This document shows positions 56,701-64,000 of a stretch of 64,000 nt of DNA, piece after piece. How positions within the stretch are numbered: the stretch's first letter is position 1; every line of letters begins with the position of its first letter. The translations under genes and the position numbers were made by a program. Origin of the DNA: Corbicula japonica (Eukaryota > Mollusca > Bivalvia > Venerida > Cyrenidae); NCBI GenBank assembly GCA_038501625.1, contig JAZAYU010000019.1, positions 456,501 to 520,500 on the forward strand. The letters are read 5' to 3'. Below the pieces are notes generated by a model, which had not been told where the DNA came from, did no database searches, and saw nothing but the letters and a program-made list of their open reading frames with translations.

Positions 56701-59427
56701 AGGTATTTTATTGAAACTGAATAAATGTAGATCAAGACTTAATGTAAGACATTGCTTCTACAATCTACTTGTTATCACTGTATGAAATTGTTGCAACAGC
56801 TTGAACATTTTTTTTGAAAGACACTTTCAATGAATTTATGAGTTGTCATGATTCGGTCGCTTAATCTCTAGGTCATACTAAGAAGGCAGGGAGGGTTCGT
56901 CAACAGCTATAACAAGTAAAATAAAATAACTAAACTGTGTTTGCTTCGCCTCTCTGTATTTCTTTCTTTCTTATATACGTGTATATATAAATATTTTCCA
57001 TCAACGCCGTTTATCTTTTTTAAAGATATTTCTTGTTTGTGTTGCTTTGTTTTTGTGATTTTTTGCAAATTGTTATAGTTTGTTTAGGTCTAACTATGTA
57101 TCTTCACTGTTCTAACTTTTCCTAATATATGTAAAAGAAACAAACGTGCAAAGTTTGATGAAACTGCATTCTGCTGTTTGGGAGATTTTATCGGTGACAT
57201 AGCAATAACGAAAGTAGCAATGATTATACGTTATATTTCGAATTGGAAAGCAAATTTCTTAGAAGCAAATAAATCGTTAACTGTGCAGACAACGAGTAGG
57301 TTCTTTGTTATTCAAACATTTGAACAGTAATCGGTGCACACAAGTACATATACTCAACTTAAGTGTTACTTTTATTTTTACACTTTTTTTCATTTAAAGA
57401 AAATTAAAACAAACTTACTGGTCATGTTAATTTTATCCAAAATTGCCTCTTTTGTTATTTTGAAATTTTCTACTCCCAGTATTTGCGTTTGCTGAAATAA
57501 AGATGCAAAGGTAGTTAGACAATATTATTATGCCTTATGAAATAATGTCTAGAGCACCAGATACACGGTTCATTCGTTTGAAAATTGTCTCCAAACGAGT
57601 CAGTAAAAATCCTCATAAGGACAAACCTGAAATTCAGACCACCCCGCAAACAAGACCACTATTTCAAAGTCCTTTTTACATATTTTCATTATTTTCTTCC
57701 CCAAAATTACGACCACCCTACTATAAACACTTTAGTCAAGCCGCAGAAATGGTCGTTATAGCGGAGTTCAATATAGATTGAAAATAATTCATTAAAGGCA
57801 GTTTGTTCAATGTTTGTTCTTTAGCAGCTATCACGGGGCAAGCGTTAGACCTAAACCTTTTTGTACATCCTATAACTCGGTTTGAACCTAAAGTGAAAAA
57901 TTGGTTTTGCCAGAAATCAATCCAGTACGGTGTATGTAATGCCATCGTTTTAAGAAATCATAAATAATGGTTACCACGATGTTTTTTTTAACATAAATCA
58001 ATGGGCGCAGTGCAGGTGCGTCAGGAAGATATCAAAAACGTAAAAATGTAAGCTTTAAAAATATCACTTTAGATAAGTTTTGCATTTAGGCGATAATCGC
58101 AATGGCCGGTATAATAATAAAATGATCCGCTCTCACAGCTTAATGCTTACTCTGGGCCTGGCCCTTTTCAGCCGTATAAATTATTATCTTCAATGTATTT
58201 TACCAAAAATTAAACAGGTCTATAAAACAGAGTGCGGTTCGGAATGAAGTATATCTTACATTGACAGTATAGTCAAGGAATGTGTCTATGTCATCTAGGT
58301 TGCGATCCACAATGTCCCCAACCTTGCCAAGAGCTGTGGTCATCCGGTCATTGGACACGTACGTGCATATGTTGCCTACTCTGCAATAACGAAAAAATAA
58401 TGCCAATTATTAAACTCCCTTAAGTAGTTGCGACTCCTTATTATTTTATTAAAACCCAACAACAACTACACCAACAGCAAAAAAGAGTTTGTTTAATATT
58501 ATTTGAAGTTCTGTCACTAAGATTACGTCATATGTTAATGAAAAGATACATGTAACGGCGTTGTAGAAACTTAAAGCCTACAATTTTACTTAGAATGAAT
58601 TGACCGTGAAATCGCACATGTCTTTCTTTTAGCATTTTAGTCAACTTATTTGTTTTGAATTTAAAAGAGTTTGCGAAACGGCTTTAATACACCGTACATG
58701 AAGTTATACATGTAGGTACATGTATGCATTAAATGTTAAAAGTTAATTATGTACAATGTAGATTCAAATGTCTTCCTTTTAGAGTTCTAAGACAATTGTA
58801 CATACTCGTATAATGGATAATTTCAACATACTTTGACTACAAAATAAGAGTCAGTTTTTCTTTAATAGCTACATGTAGCTTCTTGAAGCTCAAATGTACC
58901 TACAGTGTGAACACAGTAGTCACAAAGACTATTCCGGCAAACACTCTGCGCGTGCAATGCATACTGTCTGACTGCTTCTGATGTCTGTTACCTCCACAGT
59001 TCCCGCAAAGGCGACAACAACAAAAGCACATGCCAACTAAAGGAACTATGATGACAAACAGAAGACCCACGGCGATCGCTGCTACGTAACCTTTAAACAT
59101 TTGCAACAGCTGAAATAGAACCATTCGGAAAATCAGGACTAAAAGTACAGACGGAAAATCAAAGAACTGAAAGTACAAAACGGGAAATCAAAGAACTGAT
59201 AGTGCAGAACGGAAACAAAAGAACTGAAAGTACGGAAAGGAAAATGAAAGGACTGAAAATACATATAGGTCTGTTATTATTAATTTGTTTTCAATATCTA
59301 ATGAGGAAATTCCGAAGTGTAATAGATTTTACATGAAACATTTATGATATTATATTATAATAATAATATAGGAAACTCCTTACCTGCATTGGGTTTGAAA
59401 TTAGCGAGCCTGGATCATCTATGGTTT
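32645..59427 (-). CDS. PROM1-like: Prominin (CD133-like) pentaspan membrane glycoprotein, N-terminal exons not found
   Basis: 24 minus-strand exons join in phase into about 687 residues plus stop. From 5' to 3' the right ends are 59427, 59109, 58380, 57491, 55955, 55563, 54841, 53960, 52256, 51044, 49491, 47840, 45390, 44935, 44216, 43054, 40530, 39206, 38700, 37524, 36846, 36326, 35445, 32693. Prominins are cholesterol-binding proteins of plasma-membrane protrusions with five transmembrane helices, a Cys-rich first cytoplasmic loop and two large glycosylated extracellular loops. All of this is visible: TM1 and CFCCCRLCGNCGG (exon 58904), TM2 across 58904/58260, TM3 and RGCVSNSGG (47688), TM4 across 47688/45261, TM5 across 36234/35327, and a short acidic tail. 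Loop sequons include NMT, NTS, NAS, NKT, NLT and NNS. Loop 2 is shorter than in vertebrate prominin-1, so a small exon may be missed. The signal peptide exons are not identified to the right of 59427. Confidence 0.93.
33810..34400. repeat. Inverted-end element in the last prominin intron
   Basis: ACACTTAACCAATGTTCTAA at 33815 is mirrored by TTAGAACATTGGTTAAGTGT at 34378. The ~540 bp between them is noncoding. The phrase TCAATTTTGTGACTTTTGG at 34193 also occurs at 32368. Confidence 0.7.
34500..34905. repeat. Two diverged copies of a GGACAGTAATATTTATTACTG-type dyad repeat
   Basis: Copies around 34510-34640 and 34765-34905 share the CACCCGGTTCTAGG / CAACCCGGAGCTAGG start, CATTACTGTCCATGAACAGG, CAGTCAAACAA and GATGGCTTTC. 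Related single copies lie at 12960-13090 and 59490-59600. Confidence 0.75.
35327..35445 (-). CDS. PROM1-like: Prominin exon with TM5
   Basis: Acceptor TGTTTTGCAG and donor GTGAGACA. It reads NGFWFSIGWCLFFFMPSIIF then SVKLAKHYRTMEEDDDE, the fifth transmembrane helix followed by the conserved K-L-A-K-x-Y-R juxtamembrane stretch typical of prominins. Confidence 0.95.
36234..36326 (-). CDS. PROM1-like: Prominin exon before TM5
   Basis: 93 nt between TACTTTCAG and GTAAGTAAA. It reads ILNEVGQCTPLWNLYDSIIV then VSFCNYIVDAF. The Cys pair and C-x-Y-I-x-D motif match the end of the second extracellular loop of prominins. Confidence 0.94.
36778..36846 (-). CDS. PROM1-like: Prominin exon, extracellular loop 2
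   Basis: 69 nt between ATATATACAG and GTAAGTATT. It reads ILQRFNNELSSVAQVYVEST then KNS, a helical stretch. Phase 0 at both ends. Confidence 0.92.
37020..37440. repeat. Dispersed repeat E, copy 2
   Basis: It shares TTTATACACTATGAGATATTTG, TTTCCTGGTCGCGAAAATAG split over the block and CAAAGTTTTCTTGAACTGCAT with the 17180 copy. It ends about 15 bp before the next prominin exon's donor. Confidence 0.72.
37456..37524 (-). CDS. PROM1-like: Prominin exon, extracellular loop 2
   Basis: 69 nt between GTTTTTTTCAG and GTAAGTAAG. It reads GWKTSFNNSLELVKTKLPTQ then LAT, with the sequon NNS. Confidence 0.92.
38020..38250. repeat. Dispersed repeat, second copy of 2165-2440
   Basis: CGTTTCTATAGAAAATAGAA, CCATGCACATGCGCAG and TTGAAATAAATCGCC occur in the same order as at 2165. 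Confidence 0.68.
38420..38620. repeat. Paired AAGTTGCG hairpins, locus 1
   Basis: Two adjacent dyads. Hairpin one is AGAAATTAGATACGAAACTT, CTTTAAACACGAAATAT paired with TTCGTGTTTGAAGAAGTTGC, GTTTCTAATTTCT. Hairpin two is AAATTAGAAACGCAACTTGA paired with GGAAGTTGCGTATCAATTTT. The same double structure is at 61185-61365. Confidence 0.85.
38647..38700 (-). CDS. PROM1-like: Prominin exon, extracellular loop 2
   Basis: 54 nt between TCGTTTTAG and GTAAGTCA. It reads IELESALAQLKSISGQVD, an amphipathic helix. Phase 0 both sides. Confidence 0.92.
38845..39147 (+). mobile_element. tRNA-derived SINE with (AAC)n tail
   Basis: The head has clear promoter boxes, GGCTAGTTCAGTCGGTAGCG and AAGGGTTCGAATCCCAG, followed by a body ending GAAGGGCGTTAAACCGACAA and AACAACAACAACAAC. 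It is oriented opposite to prominin. Its tail ends 27 bp from the donor of the 33-nt exon at 39174. Confidence 0.78.
39174..39206 (-). CDS. PROM1-like: Prominin 33-nt micro-exon
   Basis: ACATTTCAG, then PPAILDYKKAM, then GTAAGATTC. Phase 0 at both ends, so it could be skipped without frame change. Confidence 0.85.
40377..40495 (+). mobile_element. SINE fragment with (AAC)n tail
   Basis: AGTTTAGCCTGTAGGGCACT resembles a tRNA-like head. It is followed by GGTCACATGCTTGGCCAGG and AAGAACAACAACAACAACAA. The tail abuts the donor of the 30-nt prominin exon at 40501. Confidence 0.6.
40501..40530 (-). CDS. PROM1-like: Prominin 30-nt micro-exon between GTT repeats
   Basis: TGTTTTGCAG, then STPIHKLPDS, then GTAAGTTTG. 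Read on the minus strand, both flanking introns are (GTT)n: a TTGTTGTTGTTGTTTG tract before the acceptor and TTGTTGTTGTTG right after the donor. Phase 0 both sides. Confidence 0.82.
40637..41893. mobile_element. 1.26-kb element with ~430-bp inverted arms
   Basis: The left arm (40637 to about 41065) starts CACAGTGTACACTCGAAAGT and the right arm (about 41455 to 41893) ends ACTTTCTAGTGTACACTGTG. Matching blocks through the arms include CGCTGACTATACACATAGCC, ATCACGAAGGAGCTGGTTAA, AACCCGCTAGTTTTCGAAAA and ACAAGATGGTACGGCTACTA. The ~390-bp middle has no transposase-like frame. It sits in a prominin intron. Confidence 0.9.
41925..42305. repeat. Half copy of foldback element F
   Basis: GTGAACTATAGAATTTTCCC, TTTCAAACAGTGGAATATCA, TTTGACGTCATGACGTCACG and TTGTTTTTACCAGTGAAAGA match the copy at 29990-30455 in order and orientation. 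Confidence 0.85.
42917..43054 (-). CDS. PROM1-like: Prominin exon, extracellular loop 2
   Basis: 138 nt between CTCATTTTAG and GTTTGTGAT (non-consensus donor). It reads TIQNKTQGQLNSIGSLDTGA then LDNLTNILKSIQFDFSSL, with sequons NKT and NLT. Phase 0 both sides. Confidence 0.9.
44120..44216 (-). CDS. PROM1-like: Prominin exon, DC...F-H-L-Q region
   Basis: 97 nt between TTTTTTACAG and GTTAGTGAA. It reads DCRDGKSAYSAFHLQSKFNI then DDVDQLLNDKLK. The DC...LHLQ..FNI pattern is a recognisable prominin loop 2 signature. Confidence 0.94.
44685..44755. repeat. Tandem duplication of a 31-bp GGGAGGTAATTAGCAAATTACC unit
   Basis: AATTAGCAAATTACCATGAA GGGAGGT is followed directly by a second copy with CATTAAAGGGAGGT. 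It is intronic. Confidence 0.8.
44874..44935 (-). CDS. PROM1-like: Prominin exon, extracellular loop 2 start
   Basis: 62 nt between ACATTTCAG and GTACATGTA. It reads IAESKFDTKSTLNASISDIL then R across the junction, with sequon NAS. Confidence 0.9.
45261..45390 (-). CDS. PROM1-like: Prominin exon with TM4
   Basis: Acceptor ATTTTTTCAG. It reads SVAFIFLFSWLLMLLATLSF then AVGSLLERFVCQPLAPPDF, the fourth helix followed by the conserved Cys-x-Pro. The donor chosen (after FQFLT) is GTTCGAG, a weak match, preferred because it gives phase 0 to the next exon. Confidence 0.88.
45454..46704. mobile_element. Foldback form of dispersed repeat E (copy 3)
   Basis: The ends are inverted: CTTAAGGGCTTACCAAACTC at the left and GTGTGGTAAGCCCTTAAG at the right, and GGCAAAATGCCGTTCAAT is mirrored by GAACGACATTTTGCCGTT. 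The middle carries the E blocks (TTTACGCGACCAGGAAGC, ATCATGTGGGCATTT). A single left arm is at 28692-28790. Confidence 0.8.
47688..47840 (-). CDS. PROM1-like: Prominin exon with TM3, loop and start of TM4
   Basis: Acceptor CTTTTTTAG and donor GTATGTATA. It reads HMGGVILSAVITLVVSLQMF then GLVFGSLGQ, and APTERGCVSNSGGNFLIA. The T-x-R-G-C-V-S-N-x-G-G motif in the small cytoplasmic loop is the strongest family signature in this gene. Confidence 0.96.
48090..49200. other. Intronic stretch without recognised repeats
   Basis: Within the intron between 47688 and 49491. A C-run (48301-48312) and short AACTATTAACTAACAACC-like repetitions near 49010-49130 are visible. No exon-like segment with matching phase was found. 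Confidence 0.4.
49415..49491 (-). CDS. PROM1-like: Prominin exon before TM3
   Basis: 77 nt between GTTTTACAG and GTACCGGTA. It reads AANGIDIPAYKRDVKSYTDT then AKQYD, the end of extracellular loop 1 leading into TM3. Confidence 0.92.
50505..50700. repeat. Dispersed repeat, inverted copy near 54356-54545
   Basis: GCATGCAGCATTGTTGAGCC, AGAACCTGTTGGGGCAAG, TGCACCCTAGAACCTGGTTT and CAGTTCCAAGGCGGTAACC recur reversed at 54356-54545, and the final part also near 49790-49830. It may be SINE-like, but no promoter boxes were recognised. Confidence 0.65.
50713..50774. repeat. (CT)n then (TTC)n microsatellite
   Basis: About 23 CT dinucleotides followed by five TTC units, intronic in prominin. Confidence 0.97.
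50956..51044 (-). CDS. PROM1-like: Prominin exon, extracellular loop 1
   Basis: 89 nt between TTTTTTTCAG and GTAGGATAT. It reads VRSDVEHAFNEMEIKVKDYV then DKIKEFKTK, a long charged helix. It ends in phase 0. Confidence 0.93.
52205..52256 (-). CDS. PROM1-like: Prominin exon, extracellular loop 1
   Basis: 52 nt between TTGAAACAG and GTAAGTATC. It reads VKKEIGKNVGSKLTDLD. Phase 0 to phase 1. Confidence 0.9.
53901..53960 (-). CDS. PROM1-like: Prominin exon, extracellular loop 1
   Basis: 60 nt between TGTTTTAG and GTATACCAA. It reads LPTQADKDFEKFKGEDPVIQ. Phase 0 both sides. Confidence 0.9.
54723..54841 (-). CDS. PROM1-like: Prominin exon, loop 1 with Cys pair
   Basis: 119 nt between ATTGTTAAG and GTGAGTATT. 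It reads MKDTVAAFNNVKQRIADVAS then KCTTGCPSSLLNTSSI. It has a C-x-x-x-C pair and sequon NTS. Confidence 0.93.
55492..55563 (-). CDS. PROM1-like: Prominin exon, extracellular loop 1
   Basis: 72 nt between TTTCTTCAG and GTAAGTTCA. It reads MKDDISAFVVNEIADGALDK then MQE. Phase 1 both sides. Confidence 0.92.
55899..55955 (-). CDS. PROM1-like: Prominin exon, extracellular loop 1 (probable)
   Basis: 57 nt, donor GTAGTTTTG. It reads IVENFENSGDITRQALIE in the right phase to link the exons at 57491 and 55563. The acceptor AAAGACTTTAG has a poor pyrimidine tract, so this exon is less sure. Its length is a multiple of three, so skipping it keeps frame. Confidence 0.68.
55975..57230. repeat. Dispersed repeat E, copy 4 (interrupted)
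   Basis: The left part (55985-56160: TTTCATGGTCGAGAAAATGG, CATTTTACTCATGTGGGCAT) and right part (57060-57220: TGTGATTTTTTGCAAATTG, GTGCAAAGTTTGATGAAACT) match the 17180 copy. The ~900 bp between hold a tRNA-like segment and CATCTAGCAGGGTGG/TATCTAGTGGGA duplications. Confidence 0.7.
56517..56590 (+). other. tRNA-like segment (pseudo-tRNA or SINE head)
   Basis: TAGTGTAGTGGATGACACTC and CCCGGGTTCAATACG resemble A and B boxes, and the middle CTCGCCTATCAAGCCGAG resembles an anticodon arm. The anticodon and T stems have mismatches, so this is probably a tRNA-derived remnant rather than a working tRNA. Confidence 0.45.
57419..57491 (-). CDS. PROM1-like: Prominin exon, extracellular loop 1
   Basis: 73 nt between CTTTATTTCAG and GTAAGTTTG. 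It reads QTQILGVENFKITKEAILDK then INMT, with an NMT sequon and an NQT sequon formed across the upstream junction. Confidence 0.92.
58260..58380 (-). CDS. PROM1-like: Prominin exon, end of TM2 and loop 1 start
   Basis: 121 nt between GTTATTGCAG and GTAAGATAT. It reads VGNICTYVSNDRMTTALGKV then GDIVDRNLDDIDTFLDYTVN. Confidence 0.94.
58904..59109 (-). CDS. PROM1-like: Prominin exon with TM1, Cys-rich loop and TM2
   Basis: 206 nt between CTATTTCAG and GTAGGTACA. It reads LLQMFKGYVAAIAVGLLFVI, then LVGMCFCCCRLCGNCGGN, RHQKQ, and RRVFAGIVFVTTVFTL. The Cys cluster after TM1 (C-x-C-C-C-R-x-C-G-N-C-G-G) is diagnostic of prominins. Confidence 0.96.
59384..59427 (-). CDS. PROM1-like: Prominin exon before TM1 (most upstream found)
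   Basis: 44 nt between CTCTATTTTAG and GTAAGGAGT. It reads TIDDPGSLISNPMQ, joining in phase 0 to TM1. It starts with two bases of a split codon, so a further upstream coding exon must exist. Confidence 0.88.
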
Positions 59428-60289
59428 CTAAAATAGAGTTAAAATAGATAAAAAGGGAATTTTAAAAGCCACCAAACACGAAAAATATGAAAATATTGAG
59501 CCTGTTAATGGGTAGTAATGGGCCGAAATGGAAATGCATATTACTGCCCGCGTCGCCTAGCCCCGGGTTGAGTGCAACTCAATATTTACAAAAGCAAACA
59601 GTACAATTTAGATCCTTCCCAAACGATTGCATGCATATGGCATTGAACATGGTAGATGTGGACCATTTTCGGTCTGGATTTCCCGGCGAATACATTTCGT
59701 AAGAATTATTTGCGATCACATACTGCGTGTTACGTGTAACAAAGCTTAGACAATTACCTGAGTTCGATGCCGATCATATCACAGTTTGTGTTTATTGAAA
59801 GCTACATATGACAAAGTCAATCACTGTTAGTATTTTCAATTTGAATTAAATAGGATATGTCATACTACAAAACTGAATATTCGATTTTTAAAAAAGTCGA
59901 AACATTTGGGTACAAATGACTAAGTTGGTTTAAATTACATTTCATATAGTTTTTAGTTTTTGAGTAAGTAATTCTACAAAAACTATCCGGCGGGGTTTTT
60001 GGACCAAGATCTAGTAGAGCTGGTGAAAAATAAGTGATTTTAAATGGAAGCAAATAAGGGAAAATTTTAGGATATACAATAACTGTGACTTGTGAAGTAA
60101 TGGGTTAAGCTTAACGGATATATATTCAGCAGCGATAAGCTTATGCAGTGAGAAAAGGGATAAGTTATATGCCAGTTTTAGTGAGAATTTTTTAAGTTTT
60201 CAGCTTTTTGGAAATTAGGAAAATATGAAAAGATTAAGTTTGTCAACAAATAAAATTTTGGGACAAGCAAATATACGAAAAATCTTCTC

Positions 60290-60730
60290 CCTTTGCTGAG
60301 CAGAGGGAGAAATTCTGGAAATTTGGGAGACAATTTCTCCCAAGTCACCCTCTAAGCTTCTCCATGCGTAGAGACGGTTCGATGAGTAAAAGGAACGTGT
60401 GCACGTGAAAGTTCTCGCATTGCTTTACTAAAATATACACAAATGTATATTAATTACTGAGCAGAGGGAGAAGTTCAGTGCCCAAGGTTATAAAGCTGAG
60501 CATGGAAACCAGTCTCAAATCTCAAGCATCTGATTGGCTGAAATGGCGACTGGTCGCCATTTCAGCCAATCAGATGCTTGAGATTTGAGACTGGTTTCCA
60601 AACTCAGCTTTATAACCTTAAACCCAGGAAATTTAGGAGACTATTTCTCTCAAGTAATCCTCTGAGACATTTCATGTATAGAGACACTTTGATGAGTAAA
60701 TTGAAAGTGTTTTTGTATTGCATCACTTAA
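60290..60730. repeat. Tandem duplication, second copy interrupted by hairpin P
   Basis: CTGAGCAGAGGGAGAAATTC, GGAAATTTGGGAGACAATTT, CTCCCAAGT and AGAGACGGTTCGATGAGTAAA occur at 60295-60393 and again, with drift, at 60456-60700. The second copy is split by the hairpin at 60479-60628. Confidence 0.85.
60479..60628. mobile_element. Hairpin MITE family P, copy 4 (near-perfect)
   Basis: Almost identical to 31975-32124: CCCAAGGTTATAAAGCTGAG, CATGGAAACCAGTCTCAAAT mirrored after GGCGACTGGTCGCC. The flanking short repeat CAG (TTCAG / CCCAGG) fits a small target duplication. Confidence 0.93.
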
Positions 60731-61184
60731 ATTATATATTAAAACTTAAAAAGAAATTCACGTCGGGTCCTCCTTGTCATTAATTTACAAAATGTACCAG
60801 AAAGTGGAAGGCACCGCCAACAGAACAAATTGACAAAACATGAATGCAAATCGAAGGCTTGGCGCAAAATCTGGACTATCGCCTTCAAAATTCATTATGA
60901 GTTAGACAATTATCGCAACAAGCCCTGGAAATGAGTAACTCGACGTGCCTGTACAAACTTGTGTACAAGGAAGAGAATATGATCAAGAAAAAACAAGATT
61001 TCATTTTGTTACCGACTCGTTATCGTAAAATGCTGACAAGGTAGAATTTGTTTCAATTGATAATTGCCATGCAAATAAAAAAGCGATCGCTTAGTCATGA
61101 TTCTAATATAAATTAAATCTGCATATCCTCACTTTAGGGAGAAATACTTCAATGTCTCACATTTGGTAAATATTGATTATATAA

Positions 61185-61365
61185 TTAAAGAAATTAGATA
61201 CGCAACTTCTGTACATACAAAATATGTTTCGTGATTAGAGAAGTTGCGTTTTTAATTTATTTTACTTTATTATATGTACTTGAAGAAATAAGATACGCAA
61301 CTTCTTTAAACATGAAATGTATTTCTTGTTTAAAGAAGTTGCGTTTCTAATTTCTTTAAGAATGT
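61185..61365. repeat. Paired AAGTTGCG hairpins, locus 2
   Basis: AAGAAATTAGATACGCAACTT with AGTTGCGTTTTTAATTT forms the first dyad, and AAGAAATAAGATACGCAACT with AGTTGCGTTTCTAATTTCTT the second. Same double layout as 38420-38620. Confidence 0.87.
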
Positions 61366-62900
61366 ATTGTCTATAAATGACAGAAAAAAGAGAGAAATTC
61401 GCAGACATCTGTTACATGTATGTGTGAATTTTGCTGCGTTAATAACCCTTAAACAACATTGGCTTTAAATATATTCACTCGTACGTTGACTTGGTAAGAA
61501 TATTATAATACAGTTGTTAAGGCAGTAGCGGATTTGGGGGTATAGCGGACAGCCCGCTTCTTTTCTTGGGCATTTTCTTTATTTATACATTTAGAATGAT
61601 TAACTTTTATACCAAGAGAAAGAGTGAATTCTCCCCTTCACTTTAATGTAATTTGTTTTGATTTCAAATTTTGCATTGAGAGTTTATCATATTTGTAAGT
61701 AGAACGAGGCAATACCTACACCGTGATTTTAATTAATAATGAAAAGATCAATAAACATAAAGTTTTATATTTAAAGTCTGCACACTTTCTAAGAATATGG
61801 TCTGGTTTGGTGTATAAATTAACCTTTTATCACTCATAAAATACGTGTTCTTTAAACCTGCAAATTGTCACCAAACAGAGATATAAATAACTACCATGCA
61901 CTCAGTCAGTAACGGATTGCATTAATATGTATGCTACTCAAGAGGATCGCCTCCAGATCAACTTGATCTGTCAAATCGCTGTATGATGTGTTGTGAAGAT
62001 TAATAATTGAACTAATATAACGCAATTTAGTGAATATACTGTATTAACTGTAAATATTTATGTATCAATGTATTGTCGAGCCTGAGGAAATTCTGACAAT
62101 GCTTTAAACAGAAACCTTATAAGAACACCAGAGTCAGGTGTGCTGATGGTTAGTTAAGTCATTGACTTCTCTCGGATTTCTTTTTTCAATTTGGCCATTT
62201 TTCGAATAGAATATGTTTCCACAGCCTTCCATTTTGGAGAAGTCTTTCATTTAGTTGTGCTATTCTTTTTGTTTGAGAACTCGCATACATGTACATAATG
62301 GATGAACTGTGTAAAAAATCATAGTTTTTAGTTATCGCCAGTAAATAAACATATTTTTACTAAGCATTTAATATGCTTTTTGATATAATAATATTGTATA
62401 ATCAATTTGATTTCTCGGTGATTGGGTTTTAGTATTACCAAACCCAGTTTGTGATCAGTATTATTTTAAAATGCATTTCATTTATCTGTGTAACTTTCTT
62501 ATGACCTATTGTATTATGATTTTCTTCCGTTACATTTTGCAGCAATTTCCAGGTTTAATTCAGTTCAAATGGTATCGAGTTTTATTTTATAAACCTCTGC
62601 ACATGTTTAAGTAAATGTCATAATAAAAATACAATTTTTGGATTGGTTTGAGAAGCCCCATCAGTGACTTACACTAACTTTCCAGTACTCCCCGAAGCTA
62701 TCCGCTACTGCCTCAATCCATGTATATCATATACAAAACCTCGAGCAGGAAAGTTATCATAAAATTTAAAAAAAAGAATGTCTTTAAGAGAAAACACTTT
62801 TGTCTGTTGAATGATATTGATAAGTTTGTAGAATTTCTACTTTTAAAGACCCGTAGAGCGGTAATCTGCTTAGCTATCCCCTTCTTCCTGAACAACTGTA

Positions 62901-63041
62901 TTATTAATCAAGTGAATTCATATTGGCCTTGTTACTGGGCCGAGGGTATTCACATTAGCTCGAGGCCGAAGACCGAGGACTTATGAGACTGCCCGAGGCC
63001 CAATAAATTGGCCAATGTGAAATCACTTGATTAATTACAAT
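62901..63041. repeat. CTCGG-core hairpin
   Basis: TTAATCAAGTGAATTCATAT, TGGCC pairs with GGCCAATGTGAAATCACTTG, ATTAA. The centre holds CTCGAGGCCGAAGACCGAGG and GCCCGAGGCCC, GC-rich in an AT-rich setting. Confidence 0.85.
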
Positions 63042-64000
63042 TTTATTAATTAACATTCTAAAACCATCCAACTCATATGAAGACTAAACTGGTACAATAC
63101 AGGAATAGCTGGGCCAATATGAGAATTGCTGGGCCAATATGAGATAGTTTATTAATAATTCGTCATACTAACTTTATTTACATGTCTATTCAAAAACACT
63201 AAATATTTTTCCTAATCCGTTACCATGCACCTTTAATATTTAATCCCATATTTTATCATTGATCTTATGAAGGCATGTGGCTTAAGTAAACTGAGACAGT
63301 AGTCCTCGCCGTCAATAAAGATACTGACTGTGTATTTTAGTCAGGCTAAAAAATAACGCAATCGACTCTCGGCTGCTGGGTAACAAAAACTTGCATCTGG
63401 CATGAAAAAAACTCATGCCATTTGTATCGATTTGCCTCGTGATTAATAATAAATAACAATTTAATTTAGTTTATATTAAATTAATTATATTTGAAAACTA
63501 GATCTCAAAGCAAGGTCTCCTACTGTTCAAATAATCGGAGATCGTTTAGTTGTCAGCGAGAATACCGTTATTGTCAATAAGAATTCTGTTATCTTAAATG
63601 ATATCCTAAGCCGACTTATGCTGATACCGCAATGATAAAACTATTTCATAGGGAAGATCATTATAATCGAAAGGTGCTTAAGTTTGTCACATTATAGCAT
63701 TGGATACACAGGTCGTTATCTGAAACGCTTGTACTTTTTGTAGATAACATTTTTCCAAGTGTTTTCCAGTGTTTGTACTTGATAAGCCTTAACAACGTGG
63801 CAGTTTGTAAATTAATATCGAAAAAGCATTTAATAAAACTGATAAACACTATTTAATTGTTTTTATTTTTCTACCTGTTTGTCTTTTGTTTTCTATTGTA
63901 TTAAGGCATTTTTGTGTAACTTATTTTATCAGGGGAAGGCGGGCAGTAATGTTGTTAGAACTTGTGGTCTTATCCTTTTTTTCATCCACTGCTGTAAATT

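Larger units (their letters stand above)
59428..64000. other. Region upstream of the recognised prominin exons
   Basis: The missing leader exons should be here or beyond 64000. None could be fixed by phase and splice sites. Contents: the GGGTAGTAATGG repeat (59490-59600), the AGCAGAGGGAGAA duplication with hairpin P (60290-60660), paired hairpins (61185-61365), and the CTCGG hairpin (62901-63041). The rest is AT-rich without recognised features. Confidence 0.6.

Noticed and set aside
59760..59804. Minus-strand open segment with AG/GT borders (CTTTCAATAA...CTCAG)
   Set aside because: Its phase does not match the exon at 59384-59427 and it has no prominin-like residues.
62667..62715. Possible upstream prominin exon on the minus strand (ADSFGEYWKVS followed by GTAAGTCA)
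   Set aside because: The donor is good, but the only acceptor that avoids a stop (TTGAGGCAG) is poor and the phase does not fit the exon at 59427 without another exon between.

Overview
The window looks like nuclear DNA of an invertebrate animal, most likely a bivalve mollusc. It is AT-rich, has short exons with consensus GT/AG sites in kilobase introns, and is crowded with small foldback elements, tRNA-derived SINE fragments and minisatellites. The 2.4-kb repeat with ATGCCCCCGC ends and TCCG tracts resembles a type I associate with bivalve genomes. The species call is an inference. There are no prokaryotic operons, CRISPR arrays or viral genes.

Three genes can be built by hand from splice sites and reading phase. 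(1) Positions 1 to about 7350, plus strand: the 3' part of a C-type lectin domain gene, with exons at 167-280, 1825-1916, 3029-3113, 5051-5267 and 7110-7119. (2) 14077-27806, plus strand: a second small secreted C-type lectin, from signal-peptide exon to terminal exon, whose last domain exon (25060-25154) carries an in-frame TGA that looks like a one-base frameshift. (3) 59427-32645, minus strand: a prominin (CD133 family) pentaspan membrane protein in 24 recognised exons, all five transmembrane segments present, with only the N-terminal leader exons not found.

The rest is repeats. Inverted-repeat families recur: a ~350-400 bp MITE with CTACAAA/TTTGTAG ends (four copies, all beside or inside the lectin genes); a ~145 bp near-perfect hairpin (four copies plus remnants); a 1.4-kb foldback element carrying doubled TGACGTCA sites; a 1.26-kb element with ~430-bp inverted arms inside a prominin intron; paired AAGTTGCG hairpins; and GC-rich CTCGG-core hairpins.

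The most unusual structure is the first intron of lectin gene 2. Its 5' end is a tandem array of the exon-1/donor boundary (about 13 units, each with TTTATTT followed by GTAAGT or a near variant) and its 3' end is a tandem array of the acceptor/exon-2 boundary (10 units before the genuine one). The amplified exon-2 pieces still encode a W-A-F-D-C-T-T-P-G-like start. One intron is therefore bounded by competing copies of its own splice sites.
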